A DNA stretch of 64,000 nt from positions 8,494,001 through 8,558,000 of the forward strand of contig NC_135121.1 of assembly GCF_050908995.1 (NCBI RefSeq). The letters run 5' to 3'. A program made the translations under genes and the position numbers. The notes under the pieces were generated by a model. That model had not been told where the DNA came from. It saw only the letters and a list, made by a program, of their open reading frames with translations, and ran no database searches. Below, piece by piece: positions 48,089 through 62,000 of this stretch. Position 1 is the stretch's first letter. Every line of letters starts with the position of its first letter. The DNA is from Andrena cerasifolii. Its lineage: Eukaryota > Arthropoda > Insecta > Hymenoptera > Andrenidae.

Positions 48089-48709
48089 GGGGACATTCTA
48101 CGCTCTCGACCGAAAAATCGGCCACTTTTCGGTGATGGTTTTTATAATGAAATAAACACTTAACTTTTGTTGTTTGTTTATTTTATTTGTTTACATAAAT
48201 ATTTCGCAGTGAAGTTGGCGGCTTCAGAATTGCTGGCCGTTGAAATTTCAGACGACTGGATCATTGGAAATAAAAAAACCAAACATATTTCTAATTCGCA
48301 GGAGTATGGTTATCTCGCTTTCCACGAAAGAACAAGTTTCAACCAAAATTATTAAAATGGGAGTCGATCAAAGTTGAAAGTACCGAAAGGGGCATTTCTT
48401 TTCTGTTTGATAGGTATGCAATGTGGGAAAATATTAAAAAATCTTAAGATATTTGTGGTTAACGAGATAGTCATACTCCTGCAAATTAAACATATGTTTG
48501 GCTTTTTTGTTTCCGATGATAAAGTCGTCCGAAATTTCTGAAAACGCCAACTTCACTGCGAAATATTTAAGTAAACAAGTAAAATAAACAAACAACAAAG
48601 ATTTTTTCTTGTATTTCAAGAGTGGTACAATATACCCCCCGAAATTCGAAAACGTTTTATTTTAATTTTATTTTATTTTTTTCATCAAACCATGCATCTT
48701 TGTATCCTC
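48089..48709. mobile_element. Foldback element, TTAA or 9-bp flanks
   Basis: The two arms (about 48155-48325 and 48440-48610) are diverged reverse complements. They therefore give similar 60-codon translations on opposite strands (both contain YFAVKLA and IIGNKK). TTAA occurs at 48085-48088 and 48710-48713, with ends GGGGACATTC and (reverse complement) GAGGATACAA that match poorly. A direct repeat TTGTATCCT lies at 48070-48078 and 48700-48708 and could be the true duplication. Boundaries are therefore uncertain. Confidence 0.7.
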
Positions 48710-48713
48710 TTAA

Positions 48714-51242
48714 AAAAAAGTATTAGGGTGCTTAGGTCGAAAACTGATTAATTCAGAACTTCGGCTGTCGAAGTTCGACACACTGTGGGGCGGCGAGATT
48801 TTTCGAGAGAAGTAAGTTGAAATTACAGAAATGGGTGTCTTTCACCGGTGTTATATCTGTCTCCTTGAAACGCTATCCCCAGAAAGTCAAAGAGTCGTGG
48901 GATCAAGGAATGCGGAGGGTGGAACCACCGTGCATCAATGACAAGTGGCTTAACACGTTAAAAGTCGCCCGAAAGGAAGCACCGTTGCCTGGCGTACAAA
49001 GATATCGTTAGGGCCCCATTTAAATAGAGCCTCTATTCAGGGGAAAAAAAAGGAAAGATTGCCAGAACGAATCGCGATGCATCGACTATTCAGCTGTCCG
49101 TTCTAGGGAGCAGGTGGCGGCCTGACTTTACCGTCTGGGTGCTTTCGGTCTAAAAGAAGGCCCGAAAAAAACTCGGCGAGGGCGTGGCGAGGATACACAT
49201 TGTCGTGGCTGGTTGCTCGCGTTGGCTTTCACGAGGAACATTGATTCGATACCGCGGCTTCTCTCTCGCCGTTTACAATCGTGTCTCGCTGGTATTGTAT
49301 CTCTCATTGTTCCGCGGCCGTCGGAGCCGTAATGGCGTCGTTGCCGTTGCCACGCGGCCAGATTACGCGCCGCTAATTACGTGGCAACGCACTCGATGGC
49401 CGAGCAGCATCTGCTTGAATCAGGCTAACTGTTGATGCCGAACAATGCCTCTTAGAAACATTGGCAACGTTAGCCGCCCGACGAGATTGAATAAGATATG
49501 GTATTGTTCGGCTGCCACGTTAAACGATGCAGCCGGAGTGCAACTGCTCGCGTTACCCGCATTGTTTAAACCGGCGCCGTTTTCTGCGCTCCGCAACCGT
49601 ACGAGAGCCGGCTCGGTCTTGATTTATTTCGTTTGGTCAGTTAGCGTGGAGCCTGTAAATATTCATTATCGCGAAATTTCCTGATTCGGAGTAATTGGAC
49701 TTGGATTACACGCGGCGCGGCCGCATAAATTAGCGGGCCTGACAAAATAATAAATAACTAGATGTGATTTCCGTTCCCAAAGCAGGCCGGTTCGAAGTTT
49801 TAATTAAATTACCATCGATTACGAGCAGGGAAAAGCCGTTCGACGTTGAGATTTCACTGTCGGCCGACTTTCGAACGGCGGGCGCGCCGGAAAGGTTTTC
49901 CCGGCGTCCGCCTGCGTGCAGAGACGTTCACCCGCGCGAGCAAGAAAAAAAAAAAGAACACCGTGGAACAAAAAGCCCCCCGGCACGGCTCTAGTGCGGG
50001 GAAACGCGGAATGTTTTCCGTTCCCATCGCAGATGCAGGGGAAAAAAGTCGCGGACGGGAAGAGGACGGCAGGGCGCGCGGCGCCAGGAAGAGGTGCGCG
50101 CAATTGGATAAAACCGTAATTGAGTTCTTATCGCGTGCGTCGCGTCGCGTCGTGGGCAATTGGGTGGCAAAACTTCTTCTACCGTTTCCTTCGCGCTTCT
50201 TCTCGCTCCGGGACGATATTATTAACGAGGTCGCGCGATTGTCTCCACCTGCGTCTCGCTCCTAATTACACCAACGACGCGAGCAAAGCTCAACATCTCC
50301 TGATCAGGGAACTGAATAGTTTTTATTTGCAATGCAAAGATCGTCATCGATTAACTTCTCGCTCATAGATAGCTCGAATGACATTTGTATAATCCAAGCC
50401 TCCATGTTTCAGCCCCCTGATCGCGTCCACGACGGTGCACGATCGCTCGATCGCGTCAGGAACAACTGAACTTGACTTGGAAACAGGAAACCGAGCGTGG
50501 ATTCGTGTCATGGACGTGGCTCGACCTGTCTGGCCGCAGTCAAGTACAGGCCTTGAAGTCGCGCAGCGCGTGAAAGTTGACGCGGCGATGTTTGGCCAAC
50601 GATCGGCGACGCGATGCTCTAGAAACGGCGAGAAATCAGGGAGGATATCATCGAGCCTCGTCCCGTTCCACGATTACAAAGCCGACTGGATAATTACAGC
50701 GCGTGAGTAACGCTAAATAATAATTAATTTTATTAACTTGCGCGTGACCGTGCGTCATAATCAGCACCGGTCCTTTCTCCTTCTTCCTCGCCGTCGCCCG
50801 GCAATTTATCGCGGCGCTAATTTTAATTGATACTAGTCGCTTATCGCGACGCATTAAAGGTAATTAATGGCGATCGCCGTGGAATATTGGCTGGTCCGTG
50901 AGCGATATTAAACGAAGGGGGACGTATAAAAACTGGACGGCGATGTAACGCACAGTGGGTCACACTTAAAATCATCCACCACTTTTCCCATACTATCTTC
51001 ATTAATAAATTTCAATATGTAGATATATAACGCTTATTAAGTCAGCATGGGACTGTTGTATCTCTGCTGTTACTTGTGCGAATGTAAGAATTACAGCAGA
51101 GGATGGGAGCAAATAAAACTGCATAATATCATAGGAAAACTAATAAACTTTTATATTTTAAACTCTCGGTAATAATAAAAAACAAAAAGTAACTGAAACT
51201 TTGATCTAAATGAAAAATGACAGGAAGTATCGATTTCGTTAA
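48714..51242. other. Spacer without a recognised gene
   Basis: Mostly GC-rich with no domain-bearing frame. From about 50940 the sequence turns AT-rich, perhaps older transposon debris next to the element that follows. Confidence 0.45.
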
Positions 51243-51709
51243 GGTGCAGGTAATTTGGAATACCGCTATTCCAATTTATCTTCACTTTATAAACTTCAAA
51301 AAAACATGTAGATAATAAAATTATTTTCTTTTATAATCTAATCAGGCTGAAAAATCACAATATTGGAACAATCTTAGATAAATAAAATACATAAAAAGTA
51401 ATATTTAAGTTAAACGATTTTATTAAAAATTCGGTAAAAACTAAAAAGTGTTTAACTAAAGTTTCGACATATTTTAACCATGATTGGAACGATTGAATAC
51501 TTGCTGAAAAAGTTTTGCAGCTTGACAAAATTTTCTTATTCTGCGGACTAAGTCGAAAATGTTAAAATGCCGGTTCATCCACAAATGTCATTAGTTAACA
51601 GGTCATTAGCCCCTATTATACACGCTGTTACAAATTAGATAGCGTTAGTAGTTTATTAGATACTTCGGTATTCCAAAATACCAACAGTATTCCAAATATG
51701 CTGCACTTC
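51243..51709. mobile_element. Degraded element with GTGCAGGTAATTTGGAATAC end
   Basis: The left end (about 51243-51266) contains GTGCAGGTAATTTGGAATAC. The right end, reverse complemented (about 51686-51709), contains GTGCAGCATATTTGGAATAC. TTTGGAATAC-like motifs recur just inside both ends. The left end resembles that of the element at 58253 (GGCAGGTAATGTGGAAC), so the two are probably relatives. AT-rich, no frame, boundaries approximate. Confidence 0.55.
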
Positions 51710-54700
51710 CACTAATGGTTCGCTTCCTAAGCTAAAACTTTTACAGTCCATTATTTTCTAGGAAAAAGACATGTCAAGAATGCGAATTTCAAATATTTCT
51801 TGTTCGTATTATTCGAATACATCGAGGGATAAATTCAGTGTTCTTTGTGCTCGAAGGTTCTCAGGAACTGGAGAATTTTCAGGGTGGGCGAACTGTATAC
51901 GTCGGTTGCTCGAGGGAAACGAGTTTCCCGAGCAAGTTGGTCGTTGTCGAAGCTCTCGGGGTGTAACGAGGACGAGCGATATTAAATATAGGCTGCGCTT
52001 CGGGGGGAAGAAGCCCCGGGGTCGCACCTGCGGGTGGCTTCCTTCCCTGGCTCGGTTGGTAAAGCACGGATTACCCGCGCTAAGAGGCGGAGCGGGGCTT
52101 CGCGCCTCATCGTCTGGAAAATGGCTTACTGCTTACATTTACCTACCATACCCGACACCTCCACCCTCTGTGTAGCATGCACACGCATATACACGCGTCT
52201 CTTTAGTCGATATCACATTGTCGCGTGGGACGGCGACACATAAACGGACTTTCAAGAGCCACTTACGATTATAAATCTCGGTGAAATTGTAAGAACAATC
52301 GTGTAAGCTTCCTGCAGAAAATTTGACCATTGCGATCGCTCTTACAATTAGTATCGGCAATGAAATGATTCGGGCGGATAAGAAGGGTAATTTATTGGAG
52401 CAGGGCCGAAGGTTTAACGCCGTTGACCGCGTGTAAAATTACGTAACGTCGCCAGACAGCGAAACATTCCCGAGGAAACGCTCGCAGAGCAGAGACCAGA
52501 AGGAGTGATTTATGCGCCCTGGGGTATAAGGAAAAGGGGACGGAAGCGCGGGGTGGATTGGACTTCCTATTCCCGCAGGAAGAGCCATCCAAGCCCCTCC
52601 TTAACTTCACTCGAGTTGGCTTCACCGTCGCGTTACGAGAAGGGCGTCCACTTACAGCCGTTCACGAATCCATGGATCCGCAAATGCGCGCAGAACTGCA
52701 CACACACTCGCGCGCACGCAAAATCGTCTCGGATCGCCCTTTTCCCTCCTCATCCCACGGAGGTAACCAGCGCGCTCTGTGTGCTTCATAAAGCTCGGCC
52801 ACTTCGCTGCCCGAGTGGAGCATCGAGCTTCGATCGCGCCCCCCCTTAAAGTTTCCTGCCGTTTCCCTCCTCTTTTCCGTGGAAATTTCGCCGCGAGTCA
52901 CTTATCGTGCAGCCAACCACAGGGGTAATTCGATTGCCCTAGCATCGATTATTCCTTCAATTTGAACGAGCTCCAAATTTCACTTGGATCGTGAACACTG
53001 CGGCAAAAATCGAACCTCCATTTCCTCCTATTGACCGTTTCCAAATACCGTGTGTCGATAGAATCGGCCCTTGGTTCCTCGAGATTTGAACAGAACCCTC
53101 GTATCATCCTGCATGTCGAACGTGGCCAGCAAGGAATATCTGCCGCGTCTGATTGTCATTACAGACAGGCCCTTCGATTACCTCCACGCTCAGCGTTTAA
53201 TCGCGAGTCCCCGCGCTTCATGGGGTCACTCTCCTCCCTCTAATGCACTCGCACGCGATGAATCAGCGCGAACTCTATCACCGTCGTGGCTTCAAGAAGC
53301 AACACGAGAACCAAGAACCGAAAGAAGAGGTAGAGGGACACGTAGAGACAGATGAGAGCGGGCTGTCCGTTGCCCTCCTGGCTGAACGCGGGCCATTAAT
53401 ATTTCGGCAATTAGCGGCCGTGTCACGCGACTGAAGGAGCGAACGAGAAAGCGCGTGAACGGTATCCGAGCCCAGGAAGGACTAATTAGAACGTTCACTT
53501 CCGAAACGACGTTCATATGCATACGCACAAGCGGGAAGCTGGCACTGGTCGTACTTTTTGGTCGGCCGAGCCCTCTCTGGCGATGATTGACCGGTATCAC
53601 GCGACTGGAACCTCTGCAACCGCTACGATGCGCGTCTGCTTCAGAGGAGGTGGAGGAGAACATGTTCGCAGGGCGGATGCAGTCGCTGGGTCGCTTTCGT
53701 AATCACTGTTTACGGTGTATGCAAAAACGGGGAGCAACACGAAGATGTTGCACGGACCTCCGGGGCAGGGGGGCAAAGAACCTCGGTCTTGGGCTGTAGG
53801 CAGAGGAACTCGAAGGCCTCGTCCTCGATGAGCCGTCTTTCGAGCAGCAAATGGGGATATCGAGATTAAAGTGGTTCGAGCTATACTGTTTCATGATATG
53901 GAATTAAATATTGACGAGACACGTGTTTCTCGGGCCCAGGAAGGCGAGAGTTATTAGGGGAGTTCAGATGCCGAGCGATACGACGCCACCCCCTCCGGTC
54001 GATTTTGAGGTATCAGGTGTCCTGAAATCTATATGTCCTTCGCAGACCCACCCTCTAAATTCATTCCGCCCGTATCGCGTTTCCTCGTCGACTTACGGAT
54101 CACGCTCGCACGGAACGGGCGGCAAGCGTTTTTTCCCCCCCTCATAGCCGCGGAATCAAGCGCAAAAATCTGCGGTCGTACATTGTTCGCTACTGCAGGC
54201 TCGAGGAACGAAAACAGAAACGTTGAAACTGTCACAGGAAACGGGACGATCACGGAACCCGTGGCCTAACGAACGACACGACTGTCGACGGCCTTTTAAT
54301 CAGCGAAAGGGATCTTCGTGTTTTACGACTCGCGACGACCGCCTTGCCATTAAGCCGGGGGCCACAGCAGGAGGGGAAGTTTGAAGCAGGAAATCCCAGA
54401 AAACCTGCTCAAGTCGCGAGCATGATCGCAAGAATCTGCTCGCCGTGGCGCGATACAAAAGTCTCCCGTTTGATACCTTCATTTACTGCTGCCTCGAAAA
54501 ATCCTAACATCCTCAAGCTCTATTCAGTTCGCTATCAGTACACCAGCAATTCAGGCTCGGGTTCAGTTCCCGAGCGACATTAAGAACCTACACTGCCGCC
54601 TGTTACAATTAGAATTAGTCGACGAAACGTTCTGTTAAACGAAGTGGTAGTTCGTTCCCTGTGTCCATTACACGGGGCCATCAATTTCTTCGGATCTTGG

Positions 54701-57700
54701 TCCCTGGATTTGGAATCCGCGACACGATCCCAAGCCCTCCCCCGGCCGGGGGCTGACGGGTTCATCGCGAGGCTGGCGTAGGTGGATCGTGCAGGTCCCG
54801 CGATAATATGTAAATATTCCGTTATCTCCGTCGGCGCGGCCCTACGAAGTTTCCCGGGAGCGGCGATTATTCGGGGCGCGTAGTAACTCGTGCAATTACG
54901 CGGCTTACGACAAATCGATAGCTTTTAATTACGCTCCGGGGTTATTTACGAGCGCGGCCGACTATCGCGGGCGCCACCCTACAGATCTCCTTGCCCACCC
55001 CGCGGCTCCAGGGGGGATAATCGAAGTGGGTTTCGTCGGGACTGCGACTTTTTCCTCGGTTTTCCTCGTGAACTACGGCCGGGAGGAAGCAGCGACAGAA
55101 ACGTGTACCGAGAGAAGGAAACGAAAGTGGGACCGTGAAAAAGCAGGCTCGGTCTGCGGAGGCAAGTTACGAAGCAATTTCCTCGTCTCGTTTATACACT
55201 GATCGGCGTATCTCATTTAATTCGACGGCAACAAAGACGTATCGATATTATTATGCATACGCCGGGGAAGGAGGAGCAAGAGGAGAGAGAGGAGCCGGAG
55301 ATACGGTAGCGAAGTTGGCCGTGGTCGGAAGCTGCTCCTTTCTCCGCAGAATTGCGGAGGAAGGAAGAAGGAGCCAGGGAAAATGATTAGTTATTAAAAT
55401 GCCGATAATTATATATAATCAAGTGGCTGGGAGTGTCCTACGCATACGCTTACCGCGGTTGCACGGTTAAACGTCGCAGGGGCCCCTCTTCCCTTTTTCT
55501 CCTTCTCGCCCTGTCCGGCTCTCTCGTTCTATCCCGATAGGCTCCCGATGATGGTTAGCCGGCCTTCTGGTAGGTGGTTGCCGTGAAACACGGCAGAGCA
55601 AGACGGAGAGCAGCTAGTCCGCCTCGAGTGAACGGGAGACAGAGAGAGATACGCGCGCATTATAAAAAGCCCCTAATAACTGTTATCCACGATCTCGGCC
55701 GGCCGGCGGGAGTACCGAGGCAGATCGTCCAGAGTAGAAGTCGCTACTCTAGTAGGCGGGCCACGGTAGGTAATGGTTCTGACGACGAGTCGAAAAAGAA
55801 GAGTCGCGGGCGCGCGATTCAGCAGCTCGTTGCCGGCTCGCCGTATTCCCCAGGAATGCGTCGCCCTACAATGCGCTCACCCTGCAAACAATTTTCTCCT
55901 TGGATCGCTGCTGAAACATTGAGGAACATCGCCAAGGAAAACTGACGCTCGTCGCTGCAACGAGGGCTGGTTCATGGGAATCTAAGTCTAATCCTATCGC
56001 GATCCTAGGTTTCACACGAGCGTGGGCATGGCGCCATGGTCAGGTCAAGGTCGAATAAAGAATCAGCTTCATTTATAATTTATTAAGAAATAAGGATCCA
56101 GCGGGTTCTTAGCAGGGTGTGTAGGGTGAACGAGTGGCGAAGAGTTGAACGCGCGGTTCTCGGCCGACGCGTAAGGTTAATGCACACCGTGGAACGAATT
56201 AGCGGTGCAAATCGGTGCAGGTCTAAATCAGTAGCCGAGATCGGAATTAACGCCATATTTCACGGCTGGTCGGGATTATTCGCGGCAACGGGCGGCCGCG
56301 GTGCGCGGCACCGAGGCGAGCTAGTTCCTCGATAAGTTCATTCGGTCGAGCGGTTGATAAGCCACGTGGTCGGAATACATTATAGATGCCGCTTTGCCCG
56401 CGCCGCCACGCGAAATTATTTCAAGCGGACCTGCTCAGATGTCGCGGAGCCATTTCGCGTTTACCCTTTTGCCTCGCTATCGGCTGGAGTATTTCTTGGC
56501 TTTATGCTAATTCTGATGCGTCACGTAACTTCTTTATATCAATTGCGGAATTGCAATCTTATAAGCGGGCACGGTTCTTTCTTTGCAAAAGTGCATTGGT
56601 GGGTAACTCGAGATATGGTACTCGAATAATCACAGGAATTTATAGAATAACTATAGACATCTATTTACTGATTTTAGCAGTATTTCCGTGACGTTCGCAA
56701 CTGATTCGCAGGGAGGGAAACCGAGTGGAAGGTGGAGTCGTCAGATGCACTGGAATATGAAATGCACTCACGACTCCTGTGAATGGGGGGACGATGAGGA
56801 ACCGCGTCAATGAGCCGCGGCCATCAAACTGGTCAGGCGCGTATCGCTACTACGGTGGGCCCCGGTGATTTACAACGTGTCACGCGACGACGGTTCAACC
56901 GGGCAGGGTCAAACTGGGCTACTACTACACACGAGCCGGCGTTTATGTCGCCTGTTCTCCTGTTCGATCGGGAACAACGAAATTATACGTTGCAAATGGT
57001 TCGCGATGATGACAACCCAGGGCGTCGTCCTTCAACTCTGAGCAACGAACACTCGCTCAGGTATGATGCTACTATACGTACCATCAAAGGATAAAGCGAC
57101 TGCACAAGACTGTCTTCACCGCTGCGAGGGTCAACCAACATTCACCGAATATACTTGTTGAAACTCCTATTCTCAGAGCCCTCGAAGGAGGGAAGCCTTT
57201 TATTCCACGCGAAAGACACTCGTCCACCATTGGCCTCGCACCTACACGGTTTTAGATTCGACGCCGACTCGCGATTCCTTGTGTCTCTTGTATCTTCATT
57301 CATCTTCTCGTCCATACCATCTCATTCCAGCTTGATGAGCAAGGGAAGGAAGCAAGTTCGTAGTAGAGCATCCGTCACGAGATGCTCCCTGCAGCGGGTT
57401 CCCCCTGCACCCGATTTCATGAAATATCGTGGATCGATCGATAACAAGCCTCAGAATCGAACCCCGCCTCGTGAGGTCGGACTACATCGCGGAACTCGCT
57501 GAGACGGGGCGACGTTGCGCGAAAAGCCAAGACGCGCAAAAACACGACTTGTAATTAAAATCACTCGGGGCTTCTCGTTTCCCTTCACGGGCTGCGGCGC
57601 GTGACGCGTTTAATCCTATTCCGCGAGGAACGTCGAACGGGCCCCGATAGCTCATCGGCGTCCAGGTGAGACGCGATTATCAGGCTTTTTTCGTTTCCTT

Positions 57701-57793
57701 TGGCTCAGCCAAAGGCCGACCGACCTTCCTCACCGAGCTCATTCTACTCGCGCAGCGAAATACTAAACGTCGCTCCCGCGCTTCATCGTGTAG
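51710..57793. other. 6 kb region without a recognised gene
   Basis: Largely CpG-rich with chance frames only. No tRNA, rRNA, microsatellite of note or transposon end was recognised. An A-box-like stretch at about 57645 lacks a B-box. Confidence 0.45.
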
Positions 57794-57801
57794 GTCGCGA
57801 C

Positions 57802-59076
57802 TAGGGTTGCCAACTTTTTGGGGGGAAAATGTAGTAGGTACTTTACGGCTCAATGTGATAAACAATGTAGTACATTGTGAAAAAATATAGTACTTTTCAG
57901 AGGAAAGTGATATAAAATAAAACTACATTAAAACATCTTATTTCTTACATGTATATTTTTTGTACAATTTGCATTATTAATTAATTGATTGACTTTAACA
58001 AATATGTTAAGTTTTGATTGCACTGAAAGTCCAAATTAATATTTTTTTTATGAGAGACAGACTGGCTCTGTTTCCCTCTTCCCGCCACTTCATATTCATG
58101 ATAAAAAATATCTTCTTTGTCTAAGTTTAATTTAAAAAATTGAAGTTTTAATGTTGCCATAAAGTAAAGGAATAAGTAAAAATTGTAGAATTTTATCGAT
58201 GTATCGGAAATAGCTATAGTATTTTTGCGCACTGTATCTTTTTCTAACAGTAGGGTAAAGGCAGGTAATGTGGAACATCTGATTTCAAAAGCTTATCAAA
58301 AGTAGGGGAATTTGCTTTTTTTTTTTAATAAAACTAACATGAGGGGACGAAGGAACTAATGCATAATCATATTTACATAATAAAATGTAAACAAATCCAA
58401 TTGTTTTACAATTGTAGTAAAAAAAACCGAAGAGTGAAAATCAGCCGTTCGAAAAAATGGGTCCTAATATGGAACACCTACGTAATTTGTAAAGAAAAAT
58501 AAAAAATCTTTGCTTTCTTTTACTAAAAAAGAAGATTTATTAAGTAGAAGATACAAATAAATATTTATACATCATTTTTGGAATTTATTCCTGCTTTCTG
58601 CTTTCTTGTCATTATTTTTATAATTACCATTGCAAAATAAGCATTACGCATCATCGTCGTCATCGTCATTATCAACTTCATTTACGTTACTCGGTATCTT
58701 CCATATTACGTACACACATGTTCCAAGAAATTAAGAATTTTACTAAGAAGAAAGTAGCTTTATTGGTAAAACTGTTGTTGAATAATCAAGAACACAGATA
58801 TTTAATGATAAATTATATCAAAATAATAGTTTGTAACATACCTTCACTACAATATTTAACTGTTTGATGCACTTTGCAGAAACTTTTACTCCCCACGAAA
58901 AATATAAACGTTTCTCTTTCAATGAGGGATGCCCGACTGAAGAGTTCGTTATTTCTTTATCGAATCTTTACAAAGTTCCATATTACGCGCCGTTCCATAT
59001 TACCTGCCTTTACCCTATACAGTCCACTAGATAAAAACATAGTACAATATAATATATTATACGGTTGGCAACCCTA
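57802..59076. mobile_element. hAT-type element with 8-bp duplication GTCGCGAC
   Basis: The direct repeat GTCGCGAC flanks the element exactly (57794-57801 and 59077-59084). The ends are 13-bp perfect inverted repeats, TAGGGTTGCCAAC (57802-57814) and its complement (59064-59076). This is a textbook hAT signature. A second element occupies 58253-59015, so the hAT itself is only about 510 bp and non-coding. Confidence 0.92.
58253..59015. mobile_element. TA-flanked element nested in the hAT element
   Basis: TA lies on both sides (58251-58252 and 59016-59017). The ends are 24-bp inverted repeats with one mismatch, starting GGGTAAAGGCAGGTAATGTG (left). The motif TAATATGGAAC recurs inside both ends. 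The minus strand holds a short acidic frame ending DNDDDDDDA (about 58643-58715), perhaps the tail of a lost protein. The element is 763 bp and must be younger than the hAT element it interrupts. Confidence 0.85.
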
Positions 59077-59084
59077 GTCGCGAC

Positions 59085-62000
59085 ACAGGCGAGGTAACGA
59101 TCCTTCATCGGAGATAAAACACCTCTCCCAGCTCTCTCCGTGCACTCCCCGAATAATTACGCGGAAATTAATTACGAGCATAGTAGGGTGCAACGCTTCT
59201 CCTCTTTTCATTTTCAATGCGCGTCTACTGTTTCATCGCGGCTAGCAACGAAACAGTGGCAAGCTGTGCGTGATTCTGGAGGATCGACGAATGGATGAAC
59301 ACCCCCGAGTTCTTGGAAGGATACGACAGCGAGATCGATGCACAGATATGCAAGGATTTGCCAGAAATCGACAGGATCTCGGGATGACGCGGAGCAGCCA
59401 GAAAGGGAGAGTTGGTTCGGTCGGTGATCTCGAGTAACGATCGTTCCTTTTCTGATGCCCGATCTTGGGCATGCTTGACGTCATTCTAAGAATTGGGCAG
59501 TCTCGTATCAAGGACGGATAAGCGTCACGACGGTTTTTTTCCGCTAGCCGCGCTTCTGTTACGCCTCGCGAGCCGCTGACACTTGCCGTGCCGTTTCGGC
59601 GGCCTTCGGGTTTGTACATTGAAGGATGGATATATAGATGCTTGTCGCTCAGTGTTATTTCTGACGGAGAACAAGGAACCATTCGTCGCATCGTGCAGAA
59701 ACTAGGGGACTACAGTGCCTAGCTGCGCTAGATCCAGCAAAAGGCAAAAAACCACGGTTAAACGGCTAGATCTCGGTTGACCGAGAAATATGAAAAAAAT
59801 CCACGAGCGTTAGGTTGAACAATCGCATCAGACGATGTCCTCTCTCTTCTCAATCTCGCTTACATGCAGTTCCCTTGCACGACGAATGTTCGATCGTCAG
59901 ACGCTCCAGGCGGCAATCTCCCGGGAACAAACGAGTTCCTCCTCCTTTGATCTTTTTCTCGGCCCCCAGACTCGTTACCTAACCTTCGATCCCCTATAAC
60001 CTACTCGCTCTTCCACCGGCAAGACGCGGAAATAGCTTGGCTTGGTACCTACCCGCTCGCGAACCATTCACCTGTACCTTAAACCCTGCGAGGTGCGCAC
60101 AGATCATTCGATCTCTGTCCCAGTTCCTAACTCCTCGCCTAGAGACGCAGCCTGATCGATAATTAGCTCCGTCCGTGCGCGCGTAGATAGATTTTATCTG
60201 CTCTACGCATCGCGCGCTCGGGTATTCAAGTAATCGTGACGATGCCTGGAAGTATCGGAGATCGGGACCGATAACGGGGCAGGCTAATAAGTCGTTTCGT
60301 GGAACTCGTTAATCGACCCGGCCCGTCGACCGGCCGCGTTCACCCGCGTCGCGGGCCGCGAGTGTCCGCTTGATTTTCTGGGACGATTTAATTAGCGTAC
60401 GACGACGCGGCCGCCTCGTAACTTCTTCATTTGCCTATTCCGCAACGCGACGGCATTCCGCGGCCGTTTATCGCGCCGATAACGCAGACACCGCGCTAAC
60501 GATCCCCTGTTTCACCTCTCGGGCCTCATATCCGCGTGTATTCCGGGCTGCGGGCCCCGACATTCTTCGTGGCCTCTCTTTCTTCCCGTCTACGTAGATC
60601 TGGTCTCGGCGGAGCGTCCATCGCTCGGCAGAGCAGCGTGGCAAAAAGAAAGGAGGAAAGATGTAGAGGCACAGGCCAAGAGGAAGCAGAGGGAGATGGG
60701 GAGAGAGAGAGGAAGAGGGAGGAGAGGGCAGAAAGGGGAGAAGGAGAGAAAGAGATTGTGCCAAGATAGGCCGCCTGCCGCCGTCAAAACTGGTAGGCCT
60801 TGAAGAATTATGCGAACTATTCTTGCCAGTTTGTCCGTCGAGAATTTACGAACGTTTACGCGCGCTACGCGCAGCCACCGAGGACCGTAGCCTGGGCGTG
60901 ATGGAGGAGGGGTTTCCCAGCTGGATCCTTCGAGATCGTCGATTCGACTCGCGTCCATGGAGAAGCATCCAAGCACCGCGATTTAATTCGCAGCCGACCC
61001 CCTCTACCCTGGGACCGGCGTTTATCGCGGCGGCGCGGTGCGCAACATCGTTTAAGCTTCGAAAGGTGCGTGATCGCGGCACAATGTTGCCGCGGATCGT
61101 TCTGGTTCGGGAGCAGGCTTCCTCGTATACTCTACTGTCGGCGCGGCGGGGTGAGAACGCGTTCCTCGAGAGCCTCGCGATCGTACCGATTATCGGGGAT
61201 TAATTAATTCCCAGGGAATTACCGACCACCGTTAATGCGCGCCGTTATTGAAACGGAATATAATAACACGCCGTGTCATCGTTAACTTTTAATACTGGCA
61301 ATAACGGCTCGGGCGGATGCAAATCGGTTCGGCGAAGGTATCGGGCCGCGATAATTCGTTCGCCGTAAAAGCCGAGGTTCGTACCGATGGGAAACCGAGG
61401 AATCGGCAACCAAGAGGGGGCGATGTAACGGAATTATAATAAATCCCCATTACGCGTATCTGCTGCGCGAGTCCTCGCGTAACGATAAGAATCGATTACC
61501 AGCCCCTCCGCCCCTCTCCGTCGCTCTGGCTACCCAAGATCGCCACCAGCCACTTCCTGTTCGCAATAAGCGGGATCCCTGCCACTCGTAAGTGATTTAT
61601 CTTCGATAACTGCCGCGATCCTCTTCTGCCGCCGCGAGTGCGTCACTGCACTCCCTTTTACCTCGCCGTGTACCTCGAATTGCGCAACGTGCTTGCGCAG
61701 AAATAAACGAGTGACGCGCCTCTTCGTTTCTACCTGGCCCCCTCCACCCTCCTTCGTCTTTCCTCCCCGTTCCCGTCTATGTATCTGCTCTCTTCTCGTC
61801 CCGTCCATGTTACGCGTGCTTCCGATGCCTGTGCATCATCCTCCCCGTACTCACCCGCGGACGGGCGAGCTCGGTAACGAAGAGATCGAGCCACGTCACG
61901 CTGCGCTCCCGTGCAACTGCGGCTCTGCACGCTCACCTGTCACTCGGTGATTTGCATCGAGCGTTACGTCAACCGGCCGATCTATCGGCGGCGTGCAAAA

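Noticed and set aside
48167..48619. Two similar 60-codon frames on opposite strands (48167-48355 plus, 48434-48619 minus)
   Set aside because: They are the two arms of one foldback element read in opposite directions, not a gene pair.
57640..57700. A-box-like TAGCTCATCGG suggesting a tRNA gene
   Set aside because: No B-box at the right distance and no cloverleaf pairing.
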